Below, in pieces: positions 1-7,512 of a DNA stretch of 64,000 nucleotides (its first letter is position 1; each line of letters opens with the position of its first letter). The position numbers were made by a program, and so were the translations under genes. The stretch is from Pseudomonadota bacterium (lineage in GTDB: Bacteria > Myxococcota_A > UBA796 > UBA9615). The stretch covers positions 62,001 to 126,000 of the forward strand of contig JAAESI010000216.1 in assembly GCA_024229515.1 (NCBI GenBank), read 5' to 3'. The notes beneath the pieces were generated by a model. That model had not been told where the DNA came from. It made no database searches and saw nothing but the letters and a program-made list of their open reading frames with translations.

Positions 1-310
1 GGGTCAGCGGAATCGCGGCCCGGGCGCGCTTTTCGTTGCTGCGCTCCAGCACGTGCAGCCCACGGTGGTGCACGGCGGTCAGGGCGTACCCGATGAACGA
101 GCCATTGATCCGACCCCGCCTGGCCTGCACGGCCACTGCCGCCATGGCCTCGACGAGGATGTCTTCGGCCTGCTGGAGATCCCAGCCCATCTTTCTCGCC
201 ATGCCCCACAGACGCCGACGATGGCGCTTGTACAGCGTGGTGAATGCGTCCTCGTCGCCAGAAGCGTAGAGGTCGAGCAGCTCGTGATCTGTCTGGAGTC
301 TCGCCAACAT
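1..310 (-). CDS. RNA polymerase sigma factor, sigma-70/ECF type (N-terminal part, runs off the window)
   Basis: Reading leftward from ATG at 310 the frame is open to the window edge and gives 103 residues, so the C-terminal part is not visible. The start DHELLDLYASGDEDAFTTLY and the later AEDILVEAMAAVA resemble sigma region 2, which binds core polymerase and melts the -10 element. Region 4, the -35 binding part, would lie outside the window. The start is supported only by a weak GGGGAA five bases upstream. The gene is divergent from the GGDEF-like gene at 629. Family call is fairly secure; regulon is unknown. Confidence 0.7.
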   Translation of the reverse strand, partial: MLARLQTDHELLDLYASGDEDAFTTLYKRHRRRLWGMARKMGWDLQQAEDILVEAMAAVAVQARRGRINGSFIGYALTAVHHRGLHVLERSNEKRARAAIPLT

Positions 311-628
311 GGGGTTCCCCGTTGAGTGTAGGACCGGTGCTCCGGCAAAGCCGGGTCATTCGGTCGTCTGGGCTGTCCTCATGCCTTCGGACGGGGCAGC
401 CTCAGGATCATTCGAGGGGAAGTGAAAAAACGGCACGACTTCCTCTTCGTCGAGCCTTCTTGTTTCCTGAATGTCGGTCCCGAGGGCCGCTCGGATCTTC
501 AACGAACGGGACAGAATTCCCAGTTCTGCAGGAGCGCGGGAGGCATCGAATCCCTCCTCGGCAGAGCTTGGGAGGACTTGAGCGCGCTCCCACGCGCGCG
601 TGGGGAGAAACGTGGTACGAACTTCGGC
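311..628. other. Intergenic region between divergent genes
   Basis: About 318 bases between the sigma-factor start (310) and the preferred start of the GGDEF-like gene (629). A GTG at 422 would extend the rightward gene by 69 residues through this stretch, but its codons are less GC-biased at third positions and the purine tract GAGGGGA lies too close to that GTG to act as a ribosome site. The only structured element I see is the palindrome at 589-604. No RNA gene or clear promoter pair was recognised. Confidence 0.5.
589..604. promoter_or_regulatory. 16-bp perfect palindrome, possible operator
   Basis: CCCACGCG followed directly by CGCGTGGG forms a perfect 16-bp inverted repeat, 24 bases before the ATG at 629. 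It could bind a dimeric regulator or form a short hairpin near the start. No binding protein can be named, and alternating CG palindromes arise more easily by chance in very GC-rich DNA. Confidence 0.3.
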
Positions 629-1567
629 ATGACATCCACCGATCGAAGCTGGAGCGGCTTGGAGCAGTTTCGGGTCGTCCTCTTCGCCGAGGACGAGGCC
701 GAGTTGGCCCGCATGACCGCCTCGGCGGGCACGGTGCTGAACTGCTCGGGCCGCTCGGCCTGGGAGGACGTCCTCCGGTTGGTGAGTTCCGCCGAGGTCG
801 CCGCGCTGGTGGTTCGGGCCAAGGACGCCGACACGGCGTTGGCAAGGCTGGACGAAGCGACGGATGCGGCGCCGCACCTGCTTCGCCTCGTGGTGGTGGA
901 CAGCGACGCCGTGCCGGACGTCATCGCGCAGCAGAATCGGGGATTGGTCGAGCACGTCGTGCCCGCTCCGATCGAGGGCGGGGGCATCGAGTGGGCGTTG
1001 CGCACGGCGCTGGTGCGGCTGTCCACGGCACAGTCGAGCAAGCTGCTGGTGGAGGCCCTGCGGCGGGATCGCGCGGTGGCCCGGCGGCGGGTCGATGCGT
1101 TGGAGTCGGCGCTGGACGAGGCGAACCGCCGGCTCGACCGCATCGCGCCCACCGACGGCACGACGGGGCTCTACAACCGGCGGCACCTGATGGACCACTG
1201 GCGTCGTGAAGTGGCGCGGGCGCGGCGTTACGCGCTGCCGCTGGCGATCGCGCTGCTGCAGCCCCAGGCGTCGGACCGGGCCATCATCGACGCCGATCTG
1301 CGGAACGCGGGCACGTTCCTGGTGCAGGCGATTCGCGACGTCGACTTCGTGGCCCGAGCCGGGGACGAGAGCTTCGCGGTGGTGCTTCCGCACTGCGGCG
1401 GCGCCGATGCCGCGGCCCTCGCCGCCCGGCTGAGTCAGAAGTTCGAAGCCGAGCACGGCTTCGCGCTGCACGCGGGCTCCGCTTCGTTGCGCGAGAACGG
1501 CAGCGATCCCTCCGAGGTCTACGGGGCCGCGGAGGCGCAGCTTCAGGAGGCCCTGGACGGGGCGTAG
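629..1567 (+). CDS. Receiver-like / degenerate GGDEF domain regulatory protein
   Basis: This 312-residue protein starts with a receiver-like alpha/beta region (FRVVLFAEDEAELARM; later LLRLVVVDSDAV), followed by a helical linker and a GGDEF-type fold recognisable from TDGTTGLYNRRHL. The signature loop reads RAGDESF instead of GGDEF, so two of the five signature residues differ and diguanylate cyclase activity is doubtful. It may bind GTP or c-di-GMP, or act through protein contacts. ATG at 629 is preferred over an upstream GTG at 422 because the extension looks non-coding. GGAGAAA at 603-609 is rather distant as a ribosome site, so the start is uncertain. Confidence 0.6.
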   Translation: MTSTDRSWSGLEQFRVVLFAEDEAELARMTASAGTVLNCSGRSAWEDVLRLVSSAEVAALVVRAKDADTALARLDEATDAAPHLLRLVVVDSDAVPDVIAQQNRGLVEHVVPAPIEGGGIEWALRTALVRLSTAQSSKLLVEALRRDRAVARRRVDALESALDEANRRLDRIAPTDGTTGLYNRRHLMDHWRREVARARRYALPLAIALLQPQASDRAIIDADLRNAGTFLVQAIRDVDFVARAGDESFAVVLPHCGGADAAALAARLSQKFEAEHGFALHAGSASLRENGSDPSEVYGAAEAQLQEALDGA

Positions 1568-1576
1568 ATCAAGGGC

Positions 1577-1605
1577 TTGCTGATCGCGAGCACCTCCTTT
1601 ACAGT
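1577..1605 (+). promoter_or_regulatory. Sigma-70-like promoter for rpsR
   Basis: TTGCTG (1577-1582), a 17-base spacer and TACAGT (1600-1605) match a housekeeping promoter at the correct spacing. It lies between the stop of the GGDEF-like gene and rpsR, about 57 bases before the rpsR start, which fits independent transcription of rpsR. Confidence 0.55.
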
Positions 1606-1661
1606 CCGCCGGCTTCGGGCCAATCCCATTGACCAGGGTCCGAACACAGGAGATTGATCTC

Positions 1662-1889
1662 ATGGGTCGTGATCGAGATGACAATGGTGGCTCGCGTCGG
1701 GGCAACCCGAACCCTGACTTGGTCGTCAACTACAAGGACACCAAGCAGCTGAAGCGGTTCATCAGCGAGGACGGCAAGATTCTGCCGCGTCGCCGCACCG
1801 GCTTGAACGCCAAGAACCAGCGTCGCATCACCACCGCCGTGAAGCGGGCCCGCCACCTGGCGCTGCTGCCCTACGCCACGCGCGACTAG
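1662..1889 (+). CDS. rpsR: 30S ribosomal protein S18
   Basis: The 75-residue product carries the S18 hallmark KDTKQLKRFISEDGKILPRR and the tail RARHLALLPYATRD. S18 binds 16S rRNA next to S6 in the platform of the small subunit. It has no cysteine, so it is of the zinc-independent (C-minus) kind. ATG 1662 is chosen because AGGAG sits at 1647-1651; an in-frame ATG at 1629 would add 11 poor residues. S18 is commonly encoded with rpsF and rplI; neither neighbour is present here, and a promoter stands directly upstream, so it is monocistronic in this window. Confidence 0.95.
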   Translation: MGRDRDDNGGSRRGNPNPDLVVNYKDTKQLKRFISEDGKILPRRRTGLNAKNQRRITTAVKRARHLALLPYATRD

Positions 1890-1909
1890 CGAGGCGTTGC
1901 CTCGCGGCC

Positions 1910-1924
1910 GTGGGCTGTGGGCTG
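1910..1924. repeat. Left heptamer repeat flanking the four-helix-bundle gene
   Basis: Two copies of TGGGCTG in tandem, preceded by a G. The same heptamer in the opposite orientation (GCCCACA units) recurs at 2384-2415 on the other side of the intervening gene, so the pair forms an inverted flank around one small gene. Confidence 0.7.
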
Positions 1925-1954
1925 TAGGTCGGCTGGGTTGAGGCGTAGCCGGGA

Positions 1955-2311
1955 TTGAGAGACCACACCAAGCTCCGGGCGTTCCAGAGTGCTGACCGCT
2001 TGGCGGTTGCGGTCTACCAGGCGACCGTAGGCTTCCCGAAGTCAGAAGCATTTGGCCTCACGTCGCAGCTGCGGCGTGGGGCTGTTTCGGTTGCGTCGAA
2101 CATCGTGGAGGGCAGCGCACGTTCCTCCCAAGCGGACTACATCCGCTTCCTGGACATCGCCCTCGGATCCGCGCGAGAGCTCCAGTATCAGCTGAGCCTC
2201 GCCCACCGCGTCGGCCTCCTCACCGAGCAGTCCTACGCCCCCCTGAGAGCCGAAGTCGAGCAGACCTCCAAGCCCCTCGCCGCCCTCATCCGAGCCCTCA
2301 GAACCTCCTAA
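1955..2311 (+). CDS. Four-helix-bundle protein of the 23S rRNA intervening-sequence (IVP / S23) family
   Basis: The 118-residue protein fits this family: a basic start, FPKSEAFGLTSQLRRGAVSV, NIVEGSARSSQADYIRFL, LGSARELQYQL and a long last helix. Members form pentameric four-helix bundles. Some are encoded in 23S rRNA intervening sequences, and the related Avd protein assists diversity-generating retroelements, but no reverse transcriptase or rRNA lies nearby. The start is TTG at 1955 with weak GGGA upstream. The gene sits between inverted heptamer repeats and just past the 3' end of argH, suggesting a small mobile or repeat-associated unit. Function is unknown. Confidence 0.8.
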   Translation: MRDHTKLRAFQSADRLAVAVYQATVGFPKSEAFGLTSQLRRGAVSVASNIVEGSARSSQADYIRFLDIALGSARELQYQLSLAHRVGLLTEQSYAPLRAEVEQTSKPLAALIRALRTS

Positions 2312-2383
2312 GGCCCCTCAGCCCTCCTAGGCCCCTACCAAAACCGCAGGTCCCACCCGCAGGCCGGTGGTCGTCTCCAGCCT

Positions 2384-2415
2384 GCCCACAGCCCACAGCC
2401 CACAGCCCACAGCCC
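2384..2415. repeat. Right heptamer repeat array, (GCCCACA)x4
   Basis: Four perfect tandem copies of GCCCACA (2384-2411) plus a partial fifth (GCCC). It is the reverse complement of the repeat at 1910-1924 and ends about 25 bases from the argH stop codon. It could be the end of the four-helix-bundle unit, or a transcript-end structure for argH and the convergent small gene. Confidence 0.75.
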
Positions 2416-2439
2416 CGGCCGCCCCCGGCCGAAGCACTC

Positions 2440-3612
2440 CTACTCCCCCGAGTATTCGCTACCGACCTTTCGATACGCCTCCCGAAACGGGACGCCCTGC
2501 CGGACGAGTTCGTACGCGCGCTCGGTCGCGTACAGCTCCTCACTCATCGCCGCTTCGCACCGCGCCCGGTCCACGGCCAGGCCTCCCATGACGTGGGCGG
2601 TGATCTGGAGCATCGCCATCGTCGTGTCGAAGCCACGGAACAGCGGCCCCTTGAGCAGCTGCAGGTCGCGGTGGTAGCCGGACGGCAGCGGTGAGCTGAT
2701 GGCCTGAAGCTCGGCGAGGGCGGAACGCACGACGGCGGCCTTGGCCCGGGTGAGCTCGAGCACGTCGGGGTTCCGCTTCTGCGGCATGATCGAGCTGCCC
2801 GTCGTGAACTCGGTCGGCAGCTTCAAGAAGCCGAACTCGGCCGACACGTACAGGCAGACGTCCCACGCCCAGCGGCCCAGGTCGCGGGCGATCTCGCTGC
2901 ACGCGAACAGCAGCGCCGCCTCCGCTTTGCCTCGGCTCAGCTGCGCCGCCTCGGGCGGCTCCATCACCGAATCGAAGCCCAGCTCCTTCGCCGTCATGGC
3001 GCGGTCGATGCCGAGCACGTCCGGCACGCCGTAGCCGGCGGCGCTGCCCAGGGGGGAGGCCGAGGCGAGGGCATCGGCGGCATCCAACAGCGGGAGCCCC
3101 TGGCGGACCAGGGTTCCGTAGGCGGCGGCCCAGCGGCCGGCGGTCGACGGCATCGCCCGCTGCAGGTGGGTGTAGCCAGGCAGGGGGATGTCGGCGTGCG
3201 CCGTGGCGAACGCGTCGAATGCGGTCGCGGCGGCGGCGACGGCCTCCCGCAGGGCGGTGACGGCGTCGCGCTGCCACAGCCGCAGGTCGACCAGCACCTG
3301 GTCGTTCCGGCTGCGGCCCGTGTGCACCTTCTTGCCCACCTCGCCGAGGGCGCGCTCGATGGCCGTGTGCACGTCCTCGTCAGCCTGCTCGATGCGGAAG
3401 TCGGGGTCGGCCAGGATCGCGTCCAGGCCCGACTCGATGGCGGCCAACTCGGCGTCGTCGAGCACGTCGATCGAACGGAGCATGCGCGCGTGAGCGCGGG
3501 AACCGGCGACGTCATACGGGATCAGCCGCAGGTCGAGGATCGGGTCGTCCCCGACCGTGTACGCCTCCACCAGTTGGTCCAGCGGCTTGCCTTTGTCCCA
3601 GAGCTTGCCCAT
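2440..3612 (-). CDS. argH: Argininosuccinate lyase
   Basis: Catalyses the last step of arginine synthesis, splitting argininosuccinate into arginine and fumarate in the cytoplasm. The 390-residue product shows HTGRSRNDQVLVDLRLW, the substrate-binding stretch PGYTHLQRAMPS and the lyase signature GSSIMPQKRNPD with the catalytic serine loop. It ends soon after QGVPFREAYRKVG, so the C-terminal helical segment of the roughly 460-residue enterobacterial enzyme is absent. Shorter tails occur in lineages using acetylated intermediates, but this one is short even so. It starts at ATG 3612, four bases after the argF' stop, as third gene of argG-argF'-argH. Confidence 0.93.
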   Translation of the reverse strand: MGKLWDKGKPLDQLVEAYTVGDDPILDLRLIPYDVAGSRAHARMLRSIDVLDDAELAAIESGLDAILADPDFRIEQADEDVHTAIERALGEVGKKVHTGRSRNDQVLVDLRLWQRDAVTALREAVAAAATAFDAFATAHADIPLPGYTHLQRAMPSTAGRWAAAYGTLVRQGLPLLDAADALASASPLGSAAGYGVPDVLGIDRAMTAKELGFDSVMEPPEAAQLSRGKAEAALLFACSEIARDLGRWAWDVCLYVSAEFGFLKLPTEFTTGSSIMPQKRNPDVLELTRAKAAVVRSALAELQAISSPLPSGYHRDLQLLKGPLFRGFDTTMAMLQITAHVMGGLAVDRARCEAAMSEELYATERAYELVRQGVPFREAYRKVGSEYSGE

Positions 3613-3616
3613 CGCG

Positions 3617-4690
3617 CTACCTCCCCAACAGGGCGAGCAGCAGCGCAGCCTGACCCCAGATGCGGTTCTCGGCCTGGTCCAGGACCGCCGACTGCGGGCC
3701 CTCGAGCACGTCCGCCGAGACGACGACGTTCCGGCGCACGGGCAGGCAGTGCATGAAGCGGGCGGGCTTTCCCTTGGCCAGATCGGAGCTGCGGACGGTC
3801 CAGTCGCGCAGCGCCGCGAAGGCGTCCGCGTGGCCCGAAGCGGAGGCGGCAGAGCCGGTGTAGGCGCCCCAGGACTTGGCGTAGACCACCTCGGCGTCGG
3901 CGAAGGCGTCGTCGCGGTCGTTGGTGACCCGGAAGGAGCCGCCGGCTTCGGCGGCCAGCCGCTCGGTGTGGCCGAGGGCATCGGGGTCGAGCTCGAAGCC
4001 CTCGGGGTGCGTCAGGACCACGTCCATCCCCACCGCGGCGCCCGCCCACAGCGCGGAGTTCACCGTCGCCATCGGCAGCTGCTTGGGGTGCGGCGCCCAC
4101 GTCACCGCGAGCTTGCGGCGCTTCGGTTCACCCAGCAGATCCCGGAACGTCATCGCGTCCGCGAGCCCCTGGCAGGGATGCGCGAACGGCCCCTCGAGGT
4201 TCACGATCGGAACCCCCGCGTGCGAGGCGAACGCCTCGTGCACCGGCTGCGACTTCTCCCGGTCCCACTGGCCGCGGGTGGGGAAGGCGCGCAGGCCGAC
4301 CACGTGGGCGTAGCGGCCCAGCACCCCGGCGGCTTCGTAGACATGCTCGGCGGCGGTGCCGTCCATCGTCACCTGGTCGGCGAACTCCATCGTCCACAGG
4401 CCCGAGCCGGGTTGCAGCTCGACGAAGTCGGCGCCCAGGCGGTTGCAGGCGACGTGCATGGAGGTGCGCGTGCGCAGCGACGGGTCGAAGAACATGCCCG
4501 CGAAGGTGCGGCCCGCCAGCGGCCGGCTGCGGGACAGCTCATCGGCGTGGGTGCGGATGGCGACGCCGAGGTCGAGCAGCGCGCGGATGCCGTCGAGCCC
4601 CGGCTCGAGGCCGGTGAGGAAGTGCCCGCCGTCGTCCCACGTGGGGACGGCGTTGAGCGCCTTGGCGACTTCGTTGGGGAGCAGGCTCAT
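3617..4690 (-). CDS. argF': N-acetylornithine carbamoyltransferase (AOTCase)
   Basis: Transfers a carbamoyl group from carbamoyl phosphate to N-acetylornithine, the arginine route known from Xanthomonas and Bacteroidetes. The carbamoyl-phosphate loop is SLRTRTS (residues 71-77). The variant-specific regions support acetylornithine rather than ornithine: FVELQPGSGLWTMEF, VTWAPHPKQLPMATVNSAL and the C-terminal MHCLPVRRNV, where ordinary OTCases have HCLPA. In the known pathway the product, acetylcitrulline, is deacetylated before ArgG acts; that deacetylase is not in this window. The 357-residue length fits. One base separates it from argG and four from argH, so the three genes are almost surely co-translated. 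Confidence 0.88.
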   Translation of the reverse strand: MSLLPNEVAKALNAVPTWDDGGHFLTGLEPGLDGIRALLDLGVAIRTHADELSRSRPLAGRTFAGMFFDPSLRTRTSMHVACNRLGADFVELQPGSGLWTMEFADQVTMDGTAAEHVYEAAGVLGRYAHVVGLRAFPTRGQWDREKSQPVHEAFASHAGVPIVNLEGPFAHPCQGLADAMTFRDLLGEPKRRKLAVTWAPHPKQLPMATVNSALWAGAAVGMDVVLTHPEGFELDPDALGHTERLAAEAGGSFRVTNDRDDAFADAEVVYAKSWGAYTGSAASASGHADAFAALRDWTVRSSDLAKGKPARFMHCLPVRRNVVVSADVLEGPQSAVLDQAENRIWGQAALLLALLGR

Positions 4691-4691
4691 C

Positions 4692-5948
4692 TCAGGCGTC
4701 CTCTCCTCGCCGCGCGGCGAGTCCCGACAGCAGCTGCTGGGTTCCGTAGATCCGGCTGAAGCCCTCGGCGTCCCGGCCGTCCCACAGCGCGTTCTCCTCG
4801 CCGTAGCGAGCCAGCTCGGGGGCGAGCATCGAGAAGGGGGAGCGGGTGCCTCGCACCTGGACCGCGCCCTGGCGCAGGAACACGCGGACATCGCCCGTGA
4901 CGGTGCGCTGGCTGGAGTTCAGGAACGCCTCGATGTCCCGCATCACGGGGTCGAAGTGGCGCGCCTCGTGGAGCATCGCGCCGTACAGGTCGCCGAGCTG
5001 GTCCTTGTGGAACCGCTGCGCGCCCGACAGCACCAGCTTCTCCAGCTCGCGGTGGGCGGGAATGAGCACCGCCGCGGCGGACGCCTCGAACGCGATGCGG
5101 CCCTTGATGCCGAGGATGGTGTCGCCCAGGTGGATGTCCCGACCGACGCCCTGGGCCGCGGCGCGGGCGCGCACTGCTTCGACCAGGTCGAGGGCCGACA
5201 TCGCGACGCCGTCCAGCGCCACGGGGAGGCCGTCGGCGAAGCTGATGACGACCTCGTCGCCCTCGGGGGGAGCGCTCGAGGGGTCGACGGTGGTGGGCCA
5301 CGCCTCCTCCGGCGGGTACCCCCACGGATCGTGGGTCTCCTTGCCGCCGATGGTGACGCCCCAGAGGCCCGCGTTGATGGAGTAGTCCTTCGTGGAGGCG
5401 TCCACGGGGAAGCCCTGCTCGCCGAGGTAGGCGGCGGAGCTGGCGCGGCGCACGTTCCAGTCGCGGATGGGGCTCCAGCAGCGGACGGTCGGGGCGAGCG
5501 AGGCCATGGCGACCTCGAACCGCACCTGGTCGTTGCCCGCGCCGGTGCTCCCGTGCACGACGACGTCGGCCTCCCGGGCGGTGGCGACGGCGGCGACTTC
5601 GCGCGCCTGGACGACGCGCTCGGCGCCGACGCACAGCGGGTAGACGGCGCCGCGGAGCACGTTGCCCTTGATGAGGTAGGCGAGGTGCTCGTCGTAGACC
5701 ATCTGGCGGCCGTCGACGAAGACGTGCTCCTCGGCGCCCAGCTCGGCTGAGCGGGCGGCGATGTACTCCAGCTCGGCGGCGTCGAAGCCGCCCGTGTCCA
5801 CGGTCACGGTGACGACGCGGGCGCCGGCCTCGCGGCGGAGCCAGCAGACGACGAAGCTGGTGTCGAGGCCGCCGGAGAAGGCGACCACCGCCAGGCCACC
5901 GGAGGCGACGGGGGCGGACGGTGCGTTGGGTCCAGACAGATCGGTCAT
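4692..5948 (-). CDS. argG: Argininosuccinate synthase
   Basis: Joins citrulline and aspartate with ATP to give argininosuccinate. The 418-residue protein has the PP-loop AFSGGLDTS at residues 23-31, followed by the family blocks HGSTGAGNDQVRFE and YSINAGLWG typical of the type 2 ArgG group. It is first in the leftward operon argG-argF'-argH. The preceding lipoprotein gene, on the same strand, ends 84 bases upstream, leaving room for a promoter, although I could not pick a convincing one. The N-terminal 18 residues before the beta strand are unusually Pro/Ser/Ala-rich. Confidence 0.93.
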   Translation of the reverse strand: MTDLSGPNAPSAPVASGGLAVVAFSGGLDTSFVVCWLRREAGARVVTVTVDTGGFDAAELEYIAARSAELGAEEHVFVDGRQMVYDEHLAYLIKGNVLRGAVYPLCVGAERVVQAREVAAVATAREADVVVHGSTGAGNDQVRFEVAMASLAPTVRCWSPIRDWNVRRASSAAYLGEQGFPVDASTKDYSINAGLWGVTIGGKETHDPWGYPPEEAWPTTVDPSSAPPEGDEVVISFADGLPVALDGVAMSALDLVEAVRARAAAQGVGRDIHLGDTILGIKGRIAFEASAAAVLIPAHRELEKLVLSGAQRFHKDQLGDLYGAMLHEARHFDPVMRDIEAFLNSSQRTVTGDVRVFLRQGAVQVRGTRSPFSMLAPELARYGEENALWDGRDAEGFSRIYGTQQLLSGLAARRGEDA

Positions 5949-6032
5949 GGCCGCGTCTGATACACGATCGACGGCCCCAAGGACAGAAACCCCGGACCCG
6001 AAGGCCCGAGGTTCCTGAGCGACGTCAGGGAG

Positions 6033-6671
6033 CTACCAGCTGATGGCGAGGTCCCAGGCGACGTACGTGCCGGGCTCGGCGCCGTTGGGGAACTGGATGC
6101 GCACGAGGTAGTCGTGGTTCGTCTCCAGGAGCATCGTCTCGACGTCGTTGCAGTTGACGCGGAAGCCGGCCTGGAGCTGCGTCGGGCTGGACCCCTCGTC
6201 GTCCCAGGGGTGGGCGGCGGCGGCGTCGACATCGCCCTCGCCGTCGCAGATCAGGTCCAGGGTGATGTTCACATCCTCGTTCTCCAGCGCCGGGGTGGTG
6301 AACGCGACCCAGTCCTCGGAGTCGCCGTCGAGGAAGCTGATGGCGTCCGCGACCTCGATGATCCGGGGCGCGCCGGAGCCCAGGAAGCTCTCCACGAACA
6401 GCGGGTCGTCGAACGTGTCGTTGTCCTGCTCAGCGGCCAGCGGCGGCTCGACCACGTCGTCGTCGTCGTCGTCGTCGACCGGAGGCTCCGTGCCGTCGTC
6501 GTCCTCGATGGGCTCCTGCTCGTCGTCGTCGTCGGTTGCGCTGTCGTCGTCGTCGCCGAGGCCCGGCTCGTCGGGCACGTAGCTGTCGACCGTGTACTGG
6601 GGGGTGCAGGCAGAGGCGAAGGCGATGAGGGTGATGAGGGCGAACAGGGCGGTCAGGTTGAAGTTGCGCAT
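6033..6671 (-). CDS. Lipoprotein with long aspartate-rich linker
   Basis: The 212-residue protein has a lipoprotein signal peptide ending FASAC (lipid cysteine at residue 22). It is followed by a disordered acidic linker of about 55 residues containing GDDDDSA, TDDDDEQ and a run of seven aspartates. The remaining roughly 130 residues contain AISFLDGDSEDWVAFTT, reminiscent of bacterial pre-peptidase C-terminal type beta domains, with two cysteines (LICDG, VNCND) that could form a disulfide. Likely anchored in the outer membrane with the domain held off the surface. Function is unknown. Confidence 0.75.
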   Translation of the reverse strand: MRNFNLTALFALITLIAFASACTPQYTVDSYVPDEPGLGDDDDSATDDDDEQEPIEDDDGTEPPVDDDDDDDVVEPPLAAEQDNDTFDDPLFVESFLGSGAPRIIEVADAISFLDGDSEDWVAFTTPALENEDVNITLDLICDGEGDVDAAAAHPWDDEGSSPTQLQAGFRVNCNDVETMLLETNHDYLVRIQFPNGAEPGTYVAWDLAISW

Positions 6672-6768
6672 GGTGTGTCTCCAGGTTGTTGGGTTGCGCT
6701 TCTGGGTGTGCCGCCCCGTCGGTGAGTCACAGAAGACGTGATCTTTTTGTTTCGATTAGCCTCGCGTC

Positions 6769-7512
6769 ATGCGTTTCTTGCCTTTTCTGGCCGTGTTCCT
6801 GATCGCCTGTCCGACGACTTCCGAGGACCCGGATCCCCCGCCGGCGGAGGAGTCGGTGGTGACGTTCGCGACGTCCGATGGGGAGACCCTGGAGGCGGAC
6901 TGGTACCCGGCGGACGACGTCAGCAGCGGCGCCGTGCTGCTCTTCCACATGATCCCGCCGGGCAACGACCGGACTGGATACCCCGTGCGCGTGCGGGAGG
7001 CGCTCCACGACCAGGGCGTCTCCGTGCTCAACGTCGACCGGCGGGGCGCTGGCGGCTCGACCGGGACCCCGACCGCCGCCTACGAAGGCGAGGGCGGCCG
7101 GCTCGATGTGCAGGCGGCGGTGACCTACGCCCTGGACCAGGGGGCCGATGCCGACAAGCTCGTGCTCGTGGGCGCCTCCAACGGCACCACGTCCGTCTAC
7201 GACTACGTGGTCGGACGCGACGACGGTTTCGGACAGGCTGCGGCGGTCGTCTTCATGTCACCGGGCACCTACACCGAGAACCAGAACGACTTCGTGCCCC
7301 AGCAGGACGCCTGGGAGGTCAGCCTGAGCTTCCCGTTCCTGTGGCTGTACCCGATGACCGAGCCCTACTCGCAGGCGTTCGTGCCCGACGCGCCGGGGGC
7401 CTGGAAGTTCGTCGAGGACGGGAACCAGCACGGCACCAACATGTTCGACGAGGGCTCTCTGGAAGAGACCATGCTCAGCGAGCTCACCACCTGGGTTGCG
7501 GCCGTTCAGTAG
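6769..7512 (+). CDS. Alpha/beta-hydrolase fold lipoprotein
   Basis: The 247-residue protein starts with a lipoprotein signal peptide (FLAVFLIAC, cysteine 14) and a short Pro/Glu/Asp linker. The alpha/beta-hydrolase core contains VLLFHMIPPG for the oxyanion region, LNVDRRGAGGSTG and the nucleophile elbow LVGASNG with Ser137. A candidate catalytic histidine lies in NQHGTNMF near residue 222. It probably acts as an envelope esterase or peptidase-like enzyme on an unknown substrate. It converges with the SUMF1-type gene, overlapping its stop by seven bases. Confidence 0.8.
   Translation: MRFLPFLAVFLIACPTTSEDPDPPPAEESVVTFATSDGETLEADWYPADDVSSGAVLLFHMIPPGNDRTGYPVRVREALHDQGVSVLNVDRRGAGGSTGTPTAAYEGEGGRLDVQAAVTYALDQGADADKLVLVGASNGTTSVYDYVVGRDDGFGQAAAVVFMSPGTYTENQNDFVPQQDAWEVSLSFPFLWLYPMTEPYSQAFVPDAPGAWKFVEDGNQHGTNMFDEGSLEETMLSELTTWVAAVQ

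Noticed and set aside
244..1209. 321-residue plus-strand frame overlapping the GGDEF-like gene
   Set aside because: It is Arg/Gly-rich and lacks any domain; the other frame carries the receiver and GGDEF-like motifs.
2384..2415. GCCCACA array as a CRISPR or telomere-like repeat
   Set aside because: Units are seven bases without spacers and are matched by an inverted copy on the other side of one gene, fitting a flanking repeat better.
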